DNA of 29,457 bases from Myxococcota bacterium (lineage in GTDB: Bacteria; Myxococcota_C; UBA6777): NCBI GenBank assembly GCA_963169055.1, contig CAUJFU010000234.1:1-29457 (forward strand). Direction: 5' to 3'. Positions 1-9,044 of this stretch are shown in pieces. The notes below the pieces were generated by a model. That model did no database searches and had not been told where the DNA came from. It saw only the letters and a list, made by a program, of their open reading frames with translations. A program made the position numbers and the translations under genes. The first letter of the stretch is position 1; each line of letters begins with the position of its first letter.

Positions 1-1
1 T

Positions 2-3000
2 CATTACGAAGACTTCTTCAAGCAATATCCGCTGGATGGCCGCGCTGCGATGGTGATGTGGCAACTCGCACAGATCGAAGTGGCCCAAAAACACTGGCAG
101 CCCGCGATCGATGCCTACACGCGCTTGCACAGCAAATACCCTTACGATCATTACGGTTATCGCGCTGGATTTGAGATCGGCAAGCTCTACGAGACCCAGC
201 TCAAAGACTACGAAAAAGCGATCAAAGCCTACGAAAAGGTCCAAGGCTGGCCCTTCCGAAACCAAGCCCAAGCCTCGATCCAACGCCTCAAGCGCAAAGA
301 ACTCACCCTCCACACTCCCCGCATCTTCAACACTCACGAAGAAGGCCATCTGTTCGCCGAAGTGCGCAACCTCAAAAAACTCAGCGTCAAGATGTACAAA
401 GTCGACGCTGAAACCTACTTCCGAAAGATGCACCGCTTTGGTGGGATGGATGCTTTGGATATCGAACTGATCCGCCCCGACAAAGAATGGGAGATCACGC
501 TCAAGGGCCGCCGTTACGAACAAGTCAAGCAAAAGATCGCGCTGCCCGAAAAAGCCCCGATGATCGCCCTGTTGCACGTCTCGGGAGGTGGTCTCCAAGC
601 CACCAGCATCGCCATCCGCAGCGACCTCCAGATCCTCTCGAAGATGAACCGCGAAACCGTTTTTGTGTTTGCCATCGATCAGCGCCAACGCAAGCCGCTT
701 GCAGGCGTACAACTGTTGATCAGCAACGGAAGCAAGATCCTTTACGAAGCCAAAACAGGCCCTGATGGTTCGTATCGTCTGCGCGATCGCAAACTGCGCA
801 AACACAGCGACCTCCACGTCCTCGCACTTCATCAAGGCTCCGTCGCCGCAAGCCACAGCCTCTTGACGAGCCTCCCCTTTCATCCCGGCCTGACTTATGC
901 GGGATTGATCTACACCGATCGATCGGTGTATCTGCCGGGTGAGCGCGTCCAACTCAAAGCGATCTTGCGCGAAGTCAAACACAACCAATACACCGTCCCC
1001 ACCCGACCTTACACCCTGACCATCGCCAACCCCGACCGCCAAGAGATCTTCCGCCAGATCCTCCGCCCCAACGCTCTCGGAACCCTCCACACCCACTTCC
1101 AAAGCGACGCCAACGCTCCGCTAGGAAATTACACCGTCACGCTGCACCGCAAACGCGGCCCCACCTTCACGGGTTCGTTCGATATCCGCCATTACACACT
1201 CCCACGCTACCTGCTCTCGATCAATGCCAAACGCAAGGTCTATGTGCGTGGAGAGACGATCCAAGGCCATATCGTAGCCCGTTATGGTTTTGGCGCGCCT
1301 GCCGCCAACCAACACATCTTCTACACCTTCGCCGATCGGACTTACAAGGGAAAGACCGACGCCAAAGGCCAACTGGCTTTTACACTCCTCACCCGCGAAC
1401 TCGATATCGACCGCGCCTTTTCAATGCGTGCCGAGATCCAAGGCGAACAAGCTCAGGCCAGCACGAACTTTTGGCTCCAAGGCACGCTGTTTTCGCTCTC
1501 GCTCAAGACGCTGCGCAAGATCTATGCAGCGGGTGAACGCTTCCACATCTCCATCACAGCCAAAGATCGGGCCGATCAGCCCTACGCTGCAAACATCCGC
1601 CTGTCTTGGGTTCAGCTCGCCTCTGCAGGTGAAAAGCCACTCGGACAAGCCGTTGTATCGGTCGGAAAAGACGGCAAAGGCAGCCATTCGCTGACTGTCG
1701 CGCAGGGAGGCAATATCCTTGTGCGCGCCCAAACCAACGATGCGCAAGGCCATCCGATCAGCGCCGAACATCAACTCTACATCAGCGGCCAAGAAGACAA
1801 ACAAGTCTTGCGCTTGTTGAGCGATCGCGACCGCTACTTTGTGGGCGAGACGATCCAAGTCCGTCTGCTCAGTCGCCGCACAGGGCCCGCCCTGTTGACA
1901 TGGGAATCCAACGGCATCTTCAAGCACGAATTCCTGCCTGTGCTCGAAAAAGGCGAAAGATTGTTCAAATTTGAAGCCGAAGATGCGCTCGGAGCGAACT
2001 TTGCGTTCCATGTGACACAACTTGAGGGGATCAAGATGCACACCGCTCACACGGTGTTTGCTCTCCAACGCTTCCTCAAAGTCCACATCACCCCCCGTCA
2101 AAAAGAGTATGCCCCCGGCCAGATCGCCGAAGTCGAGATCCGCACCACCGATCAATCAGGAAAGCCCGTAGCAGCAGAGCTTTCGGTTGCAGCCGTCGAT
2201 GAGTTATTGCTGTCCTTTTCTCCCGACACGACGCCTCGCCTTGAGGATATCTTTTACAAAGCCCAGCACCGCCTCGGGATGATTACCCAAGCCTCTTCGA
2301 CGTTTACGTTCCGCGCATTGAGCAAACTGATCCCACAAACCTTGTTGTTGATGCAGCCGAACCTCGACCCCACCGCAGGCGATGGTTCGCGCCCCGAAGG
2401 CTCCGCCGCTGCCACAGGAAGCGGCTACTACCAACGCGGAGGCTCCTACGGGCAAAACGCATACGGTGGATTGCGCAGCCGTCGCTACCGTCGCTATCGC
2501 CGCTACCCCAGCTACCAACAGCGCTTTGCTCCCCGTCAAAGCGCCTACAACAAACAGATCGCCAACGGCAACGAGATCCAACGCCCCCAAACCTTTGAAC
2601 TGAACAGCATCAACGTCGAAGGCCGAGCCAACCGCCCCGATGCAGTCGTGTTGGGAAGCAAAGACGGGCAGATGCAGACCGATCAAATGCGCCAACGCTT
2701 TGCATCGACTGCGTATTGGCAAGCAGCGCTGCATACCGATCAAACGGGCCGATTGGTGATCAAGATGCCGCTTCCCGAAAACACAACGACTTGGCGGATT
2801 ATCGCACGAGGCATCGCAAAGCCCCTGTTGGTAGGCCAAGGCGAAGGCCGCTTGACCGTCCGAAAAGAGGTCTTTGGTGACCTCAAGCTGCCGCTCACCC
2901 TTACCGAAGGCGACCGCTTCCAACCCCGCGCCGTCCTGCACAACCAAAGCCAACAAGATGTACACGTCCGCGCCACGCTCGCACTTCAATCCCTCGGACA

Positions 3001-6000
3001 GATCCGCACCGTCACGATCAAGATGCCCGCAGGAACCAGCAACGAAGTGTTCTTTGGTGAAGTCTCCACCGATGGCGCTGGCGACAAAGAGCTTCAAGCC
3101 ACGCTCACAGTGATCGGCGTCCTCGGCGATCAACCTTTTGAACTGCCCAAGGCCGTCTCCCCGCACAAGCGCTGGAGAGATGCTTCGGCCCAAATGCTGC
3201 GCATCATCCCCCAAGGTGTCGAAGTGACCACAGGTGCAGCAGGGATCTTGAGCGAACGCACCACCCACGCGCTCCAACTCCCCGCCGATGGGGATCTGCG
3301 TCATATCCGTTTCCAAATCCGCTTTGGAACGCATACCCCCGCTTGGCTGTTGCACGCCGCAGAAAAGCAGCCTTCCGCTGCGGGCGTACCCGGTCTGTTG
3401 CTGTTGCGGGCTGTCAGCCTCGCCGCTGCACTGCGCTATCTCGACGCTCAACAACAAGGCAACGCTCCGCAAAGCTTACGTCTTCGCGCACAACTCGAAC
3501 AGCTTTTCCGCGCCTTGCTGCCTCGTCAATACAGCAACGGTGGATGGGGCTTTACAGACAACACCGCCTCTCCCTTTTACAGCGCCCTTGCTTACATCAC
3601 GCTCCAAGAAGCTGTGCAGAAAAAATGGGTGCAGTTCGACCTGTCCGATCCGCTGCGAAAAGTCTTGCAGTACCTCCAAAACGACGCATTGCCCGGAACC
3701 AACGACGACTTCAACAAGCTTGCGATCCTGTATGCGATGGCACACGGAAACACCGACGCAAGCACGTTGTTCACTTACATCAACCAGTTCTTGCGCCGCC
3801 GCAGCAGCTTGTCTTTGCGCAACTTGGCCTCCTTGAGCCTGTTGCTCGCCAAGCTCGAACGCTTCGATCTTTGCGCACAACTGATCGCACCGATCGCAGC
3901 GAAGATGCGTGCTGCACAAAAGCCGCTTGCCCCTCGACACTCTTCGCTGTATCCGCTCCGTCCGATCTACGGGGTCGCGCTATATGACGTGGCGCTTGCC
4001 ATCGAAGCGCTTTCGCTGATCGCTCCGACCCACGCAGCCCTCGAAGAAGGTGTCCGTTGGTTGCTCGGCCAACGACGCGGTCGCGGCTGGGCCTCGATGT
4101 ATGCGACCACCCAAGCCATCCGCGCTTTGTTCGCTTATTACCAACACTTCCCCGCCCAGACCAAGCCGACCCGCGTCGCGATCCACCTCAACGGCAAGCT
4201 CTGGAAAGAAGTCACCCTCTCCCAAGATGTCCCCGCCCAAACCCTTAAGACATTCCATCTCCCCAACCAAGGCCCACTCCACGTCTCCTTGGTTCCCGAA
4301 GGCAACGCCAAACTGCATTATGCAGCGCTCCTTTCGGGCTTTACCACCAAGCCCGACGCCTCACTGTACAAAGGTGCTTACCAGATCAATCGCTACGTCA
4401 CCGCCGCTCCCTTGCAGATCGATGGCCGCACCATCACTGGCGGATTCGGGGTCTTGGCCCACGGAACCTTTAAGTCTTGGCGACAGACCATCCAAGAACT
4501 GCCTTGGGCACAGACCGCCAACGTCCAGATCAAAATCTATCGACTTTCGGGACAAAACGAAGAGATCATCCTCGAAGAAGCCTTGCCGGGTGGGGCGTAT
4601 GTGTCTCCTACTTCGATCAAGCTAAGCGACGGGCATTACAGCATCGAACGCGGCAAGATCCGTTTCTTCCTCTACCCAAGCAGCGGCAGACATCACTCGA
4701 TCCGCTACCAACTTAGCGGCATCCATCCCGGGCAATTCCACCAAGGACACACCAGCGTCCGCAGCTTCGCCATCCCCCAACGCTTGAGCCTTGGCCGTCC
4801 GTCGAAACTCACGATCCTTTCGCAAGGACAGCAACCTAGCACCCAGCGGCGTCTCACGCCCGACGAAGATTACACCATCGGGATGCTGCACTTTTCTGCG
4901 GGACGCCTCGAAGCCGCCGAAAAGCACCTGCGCCCGCTGCTTGAACGCTACACGCTTAACGCTTATCCGCTCAAGCACACCGCACGCGCCTTGCTTTCGA
5001 TCGCCCTCAAACGTGGCCCCAACCACGCCTTGATCAAAAGCTTCGAGATCCTCAAAGACCGTTTCCCCGATACCGAACTGTCCTTCGCAGAGATCCTCCA
5101 AGTCGGCCACACCTACGCCGAACAAGGCGAATACGAACGCGCTTTCATGGTCTTCCAAGCCACCCTCGCCGCCCTCTTCCTCCAAGAGATCAAGGTCGCC
5201 AAGACCCTCGAAGAAGAAGGCGAGTTTGCGGCAGCTTCGAGCTTTATCGAATCGCTGTGGCGGCGTTATCCCGATCTGCGCGTGGTCCAAGAAACCTTTT
5301 ACGCACTCGCACAATCGGTCTATCAGTTCGCTGAAAAGTGCAAGTCCAAACCGCTCCCCGTCCAACGGCATTGGCTGCAACAAGCCGAACGACTGTTCGC
5401 ACGATTTGTCTGGATGTATCCGACCCATCCATCGGCGGATATCGCAGCTTACTCACGCGCAAACATCCTGATGGAACAAGAACAGCGCCCCGCCGCCATC
5501 CGCTACCTCAAGCATATCACCCAGCGCTATCCCCAAAGTACACGCCTCGCAGGGATGCACTACCTCCAAGCCTACGCGCATTATCTCGAACTCCAGTACA
5601 CTCCCGCTCTCCAACTCCTCCAGCGCGTCAGCCAAGAACACTATCCCGACGGCAAAGGCGGTACCCAAAAAAGCGTCGACCGTTTCCTCGCTCGCTACTT
5701 GATCGCCCAGATCCATCACGCACAACAACAATACAAACAAGCCCTTGTTTGGTACCGAAAGATCCAAACCCAATTCCCCGATGCCGACGCCCAATCTCGC
5801 TATCTCTCCCAGATCCAACTCCGTCTCCCCGAAGTGACGACCCTCACCCCCAACAAGCCGCCCCGCCTCCAGATCAAACACCAAAACATCCAACAAGCCA
5901 CCCTTCTTGCCTATTATGTGGATCTGATGAAGCTCTACTTGCTCAAAAAAGACCTCAGCACCGTGACACGCATCAACCTCGCAGGCATCCGACCCACGTT

Positions 6001-6568
6001 CCAAAAACAGATCCAACTCGGCACGAACGAAGAATTCGCCCTGCGCACCACCACCATCGATCTCCCCCTGACTCGCCTCGGCGCTTATCTGCTCGTCCTC
6101 AAATCCAAAGACCGCGAAGTCTCCGGCATCGTTCTTCGTAGCTCCCTGCATCTCGATGTCCAACAAGACGCCAGCGACGGGCGTGTGACACTCCACCTCC
6201 AAAAAGACACCTCCCTCGCCCCTGTCCCCAAAGCCCTCACTCGCGTCGTGGGTAGCACAGATGGGCAGATCCGCAGCGGTCGCACCGATCTGCGCGGTAT
6301 CTACACCGTCGAAGGGGTGCGTGGACTCGCCACCATCATCGCGCAACATGGCGATGAATACGCCTTCTTCCGTGGAAAACAATTCCTCGGACAACCCACT
6401 ACCTCCCAAACCTCCTCCCCCTACGCTCCCTCCGCTTCTCCCGCAAAAGGCAAGTTCGATGCGCTCGAAAATATCCGTGGTGGAAACATCATGCTCCAGA
6501 AAAAAGGGCGCATCCAACTCGATCGACTCTACCAACAAGAACAGCGCGGTGTTCAACTCAAGTTCTAA
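2..6568 (+). CDS. Alpha-2-macroglobulin-like giant protein with TPR segments (5' truncated)
   Basis: The frame is open from the first bases of the window, so the true start lies upstream; the first Met (nt 50) sits inside a TPR-like helix pair (nt 2-260) and is not the start. More than 2180 residues are present. Macroglobulin-type beta domains follow: an MG2-like YLPGERV segment near nt 927, a YGFGAP segment near 1284, bait-region-type segments at 1500-2040 and an MG6-like AVDELLLSF near 2190. A Gly/Tyr/Arg-rich stretch (2395-2560) precedes the A2M-family core at 2700-2830 (TTWRIIARG). An alpha-toroid (GGWGF at 3539; further helices to 4145) fits the thioester domain, but GCxEQ is replaced by AAEKQ (3356-3370), so no thioester can form. 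The C-terminus has more TPR-like repeats (4860-5800) and beta-rich domains. Related bacterial proteins are periplasmic or surface protease traps. Family assignment is firm; function here is inferred. Confidence 0.88.
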   Translation, partial: HYEDFFKQYPLDGRAAMVMWQLAQIEVAQKHWQPAIDAYTRLHSKYPYDHYGYRAGFEIGKLYETQLKDYEKAIKAYEKVQGWPFRNQAQASIQRLKRKELTLHTPRIFNTHEEGHLFAEVRNLKKLSVKMYKVDAETYFRKMHRFGGMDALDIELIRPDKEWEITLKGRRYEQVKQKIALPEKAPMIALLHVSGGGLQATSIAIRSDLQILSKMNRETVFVFAIDQRQRKPLAGVQLLISNGSKILYEAKTGPDGSYRLRDRKLRKHSDLHVLALHQGSVAASHSLLTSLPFHPGLTYAGLIYTDRSVYLPGERVQLKAILREVKHNQYTVPTRPYTLTIANPDRQEIFRQILRPNALGTLHTHFQSDANAPLGNYTVTLHRKRGPTFTGSFDIRHYTLPRYLLSINAKRKVYVRGETIQGHIVARYGFGAPAANQHIFYTFADRTYKGKTDAKGQLAFTLLTRELDIDRAFSMRAEIQGEQAQASTNFWLQGTLFSLSLKTLRKIYAAGERFHISITAKDRADQPYAANIRLSWVQLASAGEKPLGQAVVSVGKDGKGSHSLTVAQGGNILVRAQTNDAQGHPISAEHQLYISGQEDKQVLRLLSDRDRYFVGETIQVRLLSRRTGPALLTWESNGIFKHEFLPVLEKGERLFKFEAEDALGANFAFHVTQLEGIKMHTAHTVFALQRFLKVHITPRQKEYAPGQIAEVEIRTTDQSGKPVAAELSVAAVDELLLSFSPDTTPRLEDIFYKAQHRLGMITQASSTFTFRALSKLIPQTLLLMQPNLDPTAGDGSRPEGSAAATGSGYYQRGGSYGQNAYGGLRSRRYRRYRRYPSYQQRFAPRQSAYNKQIANGNEIQRPQTFELNSINVEGRANRPDAVVLGSKDGQMQTDQMRQRFASTAYWQAALHTDQTGRLVIKMPLPENTTTWRIIARGIAKPLLVGQGEGRLTVRKEVFGDLKLPLTLTEGDRFQPRAVLHNQSQQDVHVRATLALQSLGQIRTVTIKMPAGTSNEVFFGEVSTDGAGDKELQATLTVIGVLGDQPFELPKAVSPHKRWRDASAQMLRIIPQGVEVTTGAAGILSERTTHALQLPADGDLRHIRFQIRFGTHTPAWLLHAAEKQPSAAGVPGLLLLRAVSLAAALRYLDAQQQGNAPQSLRLRAQLEQLFRALLPRQYSNGGWGFTDNTASPFYSALAYITLQEAVQKKWVQFDLSDPLRKVLQYLQNDALPGTNDDFNKLAILYAMAHGNTDASTLFTYINQFLRRRSSLSLRNLASLSLLLAKLERFDLCAQLIAPIAAKMRAAQKPLAPRHSSLYPLRPIYGVALYDVALAIEALSLIAPTHAALEEGVRWLLGQRRGRGWASMYATTQAIRALFAYYQHFPAQTKPTRVAIHLNGKLWKEVTLSQDVPAQTLKTFHLPNQGPLHVSLVPEGNAKLHYAALLSGFTTKPDASLYKGAYQINRYVTAAPLQIDGRTITGGFGVLAHGTFKSWRQTIQELPWAQTANVQIKIYRLSGQNEEIILEEALPGGAYVSPTSIKLSDGHYSIERGKIRFFLYPSSGRHHSIRYQLSGIHPGQFHQGHTSVRSFAIPQRLSLGRPSKLTILSQGQQPSTQRRLTPDEDYTIGMLHFSAGRLEAAEKHLRPLLERYTLNAYPLKHTARALLSIALKRGPNHALIKSFEILKDRFPDTELSFAEILQVGHTYAEQGEYERAFMVFQATLAALFLQEIKVAKTLEEEGEFAAASSFIESLWRRYPDLRVVQETFYALAQSVYQFAEKCKSKPLPVQRHWLQQAERLFARFVWMYPTHPSADIAAYSRANILMEQEQRPAAIRYLKHITQRYPQSTRLAGMHYLQAYAHYLELQYTPALQLLQRVSQEHYPDGKGGTQKSVDRFLARYLIAQIHHAQQQYKQALVWYRKIQTQFPDADAQSRYLSQIQLRLPEVTTLTPNKPPRLQIKHQNIQQATLLAYYVDLMKLYLLKKDLSTVTRINLAGIRPTFQKQIQLGTNEEFALRTTTIDLPLTRLGAYLLVLKSKDREVSGIVLRSSLHLDVQQDASDGRVTLHLQKDTSLAPVPKALTRVVGSTDGQIRSGRTDLRGIYTVEGVRGLATIIAQHGDEYAFFRGKQFLGQPTTSQTSSPYAPSASPAKGKFDALENIRGGNIMLQKKGRIQLDRLYQQEQRGVQLKF

Positions 6569-6603
6569 TACGGTATCCGAAATCCCCGCAAAACCCCAAC
6601 GAG

Positions 6604-7029
6604 TCAACGCCCCGTCTCTTGCATATAGGCGTCCAAGACCCGATCTGTGACCGATCCAAAGAGCGTGACCATCGGCGCGTCAGGAGCGCGCATCCGAAGG
6701 CGCAAGCGCTTGGTGAACCAGTAGGTATCGGAGATCGCTTCTTGGATCTCGTCCCAAGGGATCAAAAGAGGCGGATGGTTGATCCGAAACAAGAAAAAGA
6801 CGTGAAGAAATAGCCCTTGTTCTCCCCAACCGATCACCAAGACGCCGTTGTATCGGGAGAATCCGCCGATGATGCCGCTTTGAAAAGAGCGGACGTGACC
6901 GTGGAAACTGCCGCGCAAAGCATAACGCCGCGCAAGCCGAGACCAGCCAAGCAAGGTGATCAGCCAAACGGTGAACACCCAAACCAAGGGGAACAGAAGG
7001 ATGGGGACGAACAGCAAGAGATTTTCCAT
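6604..7029 (-). CDS. Small membrane protein, unknown function
   Basis: 141 residues. The start at 7029 is chosen because GAGG lies six bases upstream and the Met leads directly into a hydrophobic helix (residues about 4-28); a longer frame exists upstream but would put a Cys-rich, non-hydrophobic leader before that helix. After the helix comes a basic stretch (SRLARRYALRG), then a compact beta-rich part with alternating hydrophobic residues (about 60-130) ending in a helix. This arrangement, one TM helix followed by a small PH-like or SHOCT-like cytosolic domain, is common among unnamed membrane proteins, but I recognise no specific family. It converges on the macroglobulin gene with a 35-base gap and no clear terminator between them. 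It lies beyond the terminator at 7316-7352, so it is probably transcribed separately from the genes upstream. Confidence 0.7.
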   Translation of the reverse strand: MENLLLFVPILLFPLVWVFTVWLITLLGWSRLARRYALRGSFHGHVRSFQSGIIGGFSRYNGVLVIGWGEQGLFLHVFFLFRINHPPLLIPWDEIQEAISDTYWFTKRLRLRMRAPDAPMVTLFGSVTDRVLDAYMQETGR

Positions 7030-7152
7030 CGCGAACCTCGCTTTATTTTGCGATAGGTGAGAGAGAAACCCAGCGAGCTTGTGACAACACGGTCGTTCCG
7101 AGAAAAGTGAGCGGGCGCAACCGAGAAAGTAGCACGCAAAGAATAACTGTGC

Positions 7153-7182
7153 TTGACACGAACAGAAAGTGCGTTGTACAGA
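7153..7182 (+). promoter_or_regulatory. Sigma70-like promoter, plus strand
   Basis: A perfect TTGACA (7153-7158) is followed after 18 bases by TACAGA (7177-7182). No credible plus-strand gene follows; the next recognisable element is the terminator hairpin at 7316-7352. The -10 box is weak, so this is a prediction. Confidence 0.4.
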
Positions 7183-7188
7183 AACTGA

Positions 7189-7357
7189 ATAGCGGCGCGT
7201 TGGGTGCTGTTGCATTCACCCCGCCATCGAACGCAGAGATGTGGAGAGGTGCAGCGAAACGCTGCTCACCAAGGAGGAGGGAAAACCCTTGGTGAAAACA
7301 ACGGGGAGCCCACGGAAAAGGGGTCTAACGAGCGATACGTTAGACCCCTTTTCCCTT
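7189..7357 (+). ncRNA. Candidate small structured RNA
   Basis: This stretch of about 170 bases lies between the predicted plus-strand promoter and a strong intrinsic terminator and has no convincing reading frame. Three inverted repeats are visible. The first is ggtg-cagcg / cgctg-ctcacc around an AAA loop (about 7250-7270). The second is CACCAAGG / CCTTGGTG (7267-7294). The third is the terminator stem (7316-7352). The first two share the CACC at 7267-7270, so they cannot both form fully. Between the arms of the second hairpin is a purine-rich GGAGGAGGG tract that could pair with CU-rich RNA. I match it to no known RNA family. The same hairpins could instead act on the minus strand, between the GNAT gene and the small membrane protein gene. 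Confidence 0.3.
7316..7352. terminator. Strong intrinsic terminator hairpin, probably bidirectional
   Basis: A perfect 15-bp inverted repeat: AAAAGGGGTCTAACG (7316-7330), a 7-base loop, then CGTTAGACCCCTTTT (7338-7352). On the plus strand it runs into TTTTCCCTTTTTG; on the minus strand it ends in TTTTCC. It lies 72 bases beyond the stop of the minus-strand GNAT gene and so probably ends the nuo-GNAT transcript; it could also end the predicted plus-strand RNA. Confidence 0.8.
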
Positions 7358-7380
7358 TTTGAGCGGGTAGAAGCCTCCAC

Positions 7381-7427
7381 GTGGTGCATCGTTTGCGCTC
7401 AGCGCGTGGTGCATCGTTTGCGCTCAG
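7381..7427. repeat. Two 22-bp direct repeats, 25-bp period
   Basis: GTGGTGCATCGTTTGCGCTCAG occurs at 7381-7402 and again at 7406-7427, separated by CGC. The second copy covers the stop codon of the GNAT gene (TGA on the minus strand, 7424-7426). This looks like a small tandem duplication of the gene's 3' end. Confidence 0.9.
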
Positions 7428-8941
7428 GCGGATAGAGAAGTGGAGTCCGATGAGACGGAAGTTTCCGAACGAAAAGGATGGCGGATCACCCATTCTTTGG
7501 AGGGGATCGAGGAGAGTGCGGTGCGCAACAAGCGCTGCAAGATCGGGCCTTTTGCACGAAGATAAAAAGCCATCACTTCGGGTTCTGCACCGATACAGCT
7601 TTTGATCTCCGTTGCGGTGCGGCCTAGATCGATCCCACGACAGCCCCATGCAAAGGCGATCTCCACAAAGTCATAAAGCAGGTTTTGATAGAGGCAGTGA
7701 GGGTTGTTGGCTTCGTAATCCATCCCGACCCAGTTGGCCTCAAAGATCTCTCCGCAACGATACCCTGCCAAAAAGCCCACAGGACGGCCTTCGACTTCGT
7801 ATAGTTGCACGATCAGATCCTCGCCAAGAGCGGCTTTGAGACGAAGCAGCATCGCAGCATTCGGGCGCACCATACAAAATTCGGCACGCGAGAGGACTTG
7901 TTCAAAAAGTCCCTGTATCACGGCTTGATTGTCACGCAGCGCGGCCAAGGAAAGTTCTCGCCGTTGAAGCGCTGCTCCTTTTTTGCGTGCAGCACGCAAG
8001 CGTTGACGGTACTTTGAGGCCATCGCCTCTTGATAATCCGCAAAAGAACGCCAAGCAGGGTCGAAGGAGAAGGCCATCACTGGTTCAGCGTGACCTGCGA
8101 TCATGCCGATATCTTCGAGGGTATGAGCATAAGGGCGCATGGTGGAGGGAAGATCTTTGATACCCGACCACAAGACAGGGCGTCCGTCACGTGCGCATTC
8201 TTGGGCGATGATTTCTTGTACTTGTGCGATCTCCCGCAGTAAGTGTTCAGTCCCCCACCCCGCATCCGCATGAGAACCGAAATCGCCGCTGCTTAGGGCA
8301 TTTCCACAAAGCAACAACCGAATGATCGGCGCACCATCGCCTTGTCGACGTTCCATACCCACCATGCCCCCCAAAGAGCTTTGCAGCCAAGCAGGGATCT
8401 GCGATGTGACCGCATCCATCGGGATCTCAAGCAACTGAAATGCTGCAACGGCACGCATCTCGCCCTCTTCTTCCCACCAGACATAACGCCATCCCACCAA
8501 ACCATCAGGAGGAGCTTGTTCGAGAGCTTCCAAAAAAGCCGTTCGCAGGGGCATCTTGCGTAGAGGAACGAGGCGATCCCAAGCCTCATTCGGCACTTCG
8601 TGGATACGCGAAACGAGATGCACACCCCGATCACGAAGCGTTGCGCGAGCATCGCGGCGAAAACGCGACAGCGGACAAAAACACGACCGTTGCTTGTTGG
8701 AAGAGGCCTCTTGAAAAGGCAGGAGGTTCGGCTCTTTTCGGCCAAAAGAGCGCCAAAGGCGTTGCGCTCCACCCAGCAACGAGACACCCAACAACAGATG
8801 CCCGCCCAAACAAAACCCCATCGCAACGGAGGGACACCCAAACATCGACGAGAGCATCACCACCCCCATCCCCAACAAAGCGACGCCCACAAAGCGCAAA
8901 GATATCTGGGAAAACAAGCCTGTTTGCTGCGTACCTTGCAT
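7424..8941 (-). CDS. Membrane-anchored GNAT/FemAB-like acyltransferase-fold protein
   Basis: 505 residues from the Met at 8941, chosen because AAGGAG lies ten bases upstream; the frame is open 27 codons further but that leader has no ribosome site. Two hydrophobic helices at about residues 17-34 and 39-57 are followed by a basic linker. The remainder reads as a duplicated GNAT fold. The C-terminal copy has the helix DYQEAMASKYRQRLRAARKK, then GRPVGFLAG and an ending with DLGRTATEIKSCIGA, which matches the BioF2-like/FemAB-like GNAT group (GrsxxeyKxrfG type). Members transfer amino-acyl or acyl groups in cell-envelope and peptidoglycan biosynthesis; the substrate cannot be told here. The gene lies 103 bases after the membrane protein gene upstream and ends before a strong terminator, so it may be the last gene of the nuo transcript. 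Confidence 0.75.
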   Translation of the reverse strand: MQGTQQTGLFSQISLRFVGVALLGMGVVMLSSMFGCPSVAMGFCLGGHLLLGVSLLGGAQRLWRSFGRKEPNLLPFQEASSNKQRSCFCPLSRFRRDARATLRDRGVHLVSRIHEVPNEAWDRLVPLRKMPLRTAFLEALEQAPPDGLVGWRYVWWEEEGEMRAVAAFQLLEIPMDAVTSQIPAWLQSSLGGMVGMERRQGDGAPIIRLLLCGNALSSGDFGSHADAGWGTEHLLREIAQVQEIIAQECARDGRPVLWSGIKDLPSTMRPYAHTLEDIGMIAGHAEPVMAFSFDPAWRSFADYQEAMASKYRQRLRAARKKGAALQRRELSLAALRDNQAVIQGLFEQVLSRAEFCMVRPNAAMLLRLKAALGEDLIVQLYEVEGRPVGFLAGYRCGEIFEANWVGMDYEANNPHCLYQNLLYDFVEIAFAWGCRGIDLGRTATEIKSCIGAEPEVMAFYLRAKGPILQRLLRTALSSIPSKEWVIRHPFRSETSVSSDSTSLSA

Positions 8942-9044
8942 CGCAATGCCACTCCTTTTCGGACAACAAAGACCACCCACAAAAGCAACGAAACACGGAG
9001 AGGATGCGCATCCCCTCAACAAAACGCAAACATCGAACTCTGCA

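Noticed and set aside
2204-3472. 422-codon antisense open frame inside the macroglobulin gene (also 5453-6607 and 1421-2155)
   Set aside because: They are shadows of the sense frame's codon pattern; the translations are Gly/Asp/Val-rich with no domains, and the plus-strand gene has clear homology throughout.
7107-7295. Small plus-strand protein gene in the gap before the GNAT gene
   Set aside because: No ribosome site, unlike-protein composition, and the stretch is better explained by hairpins and a terminator.
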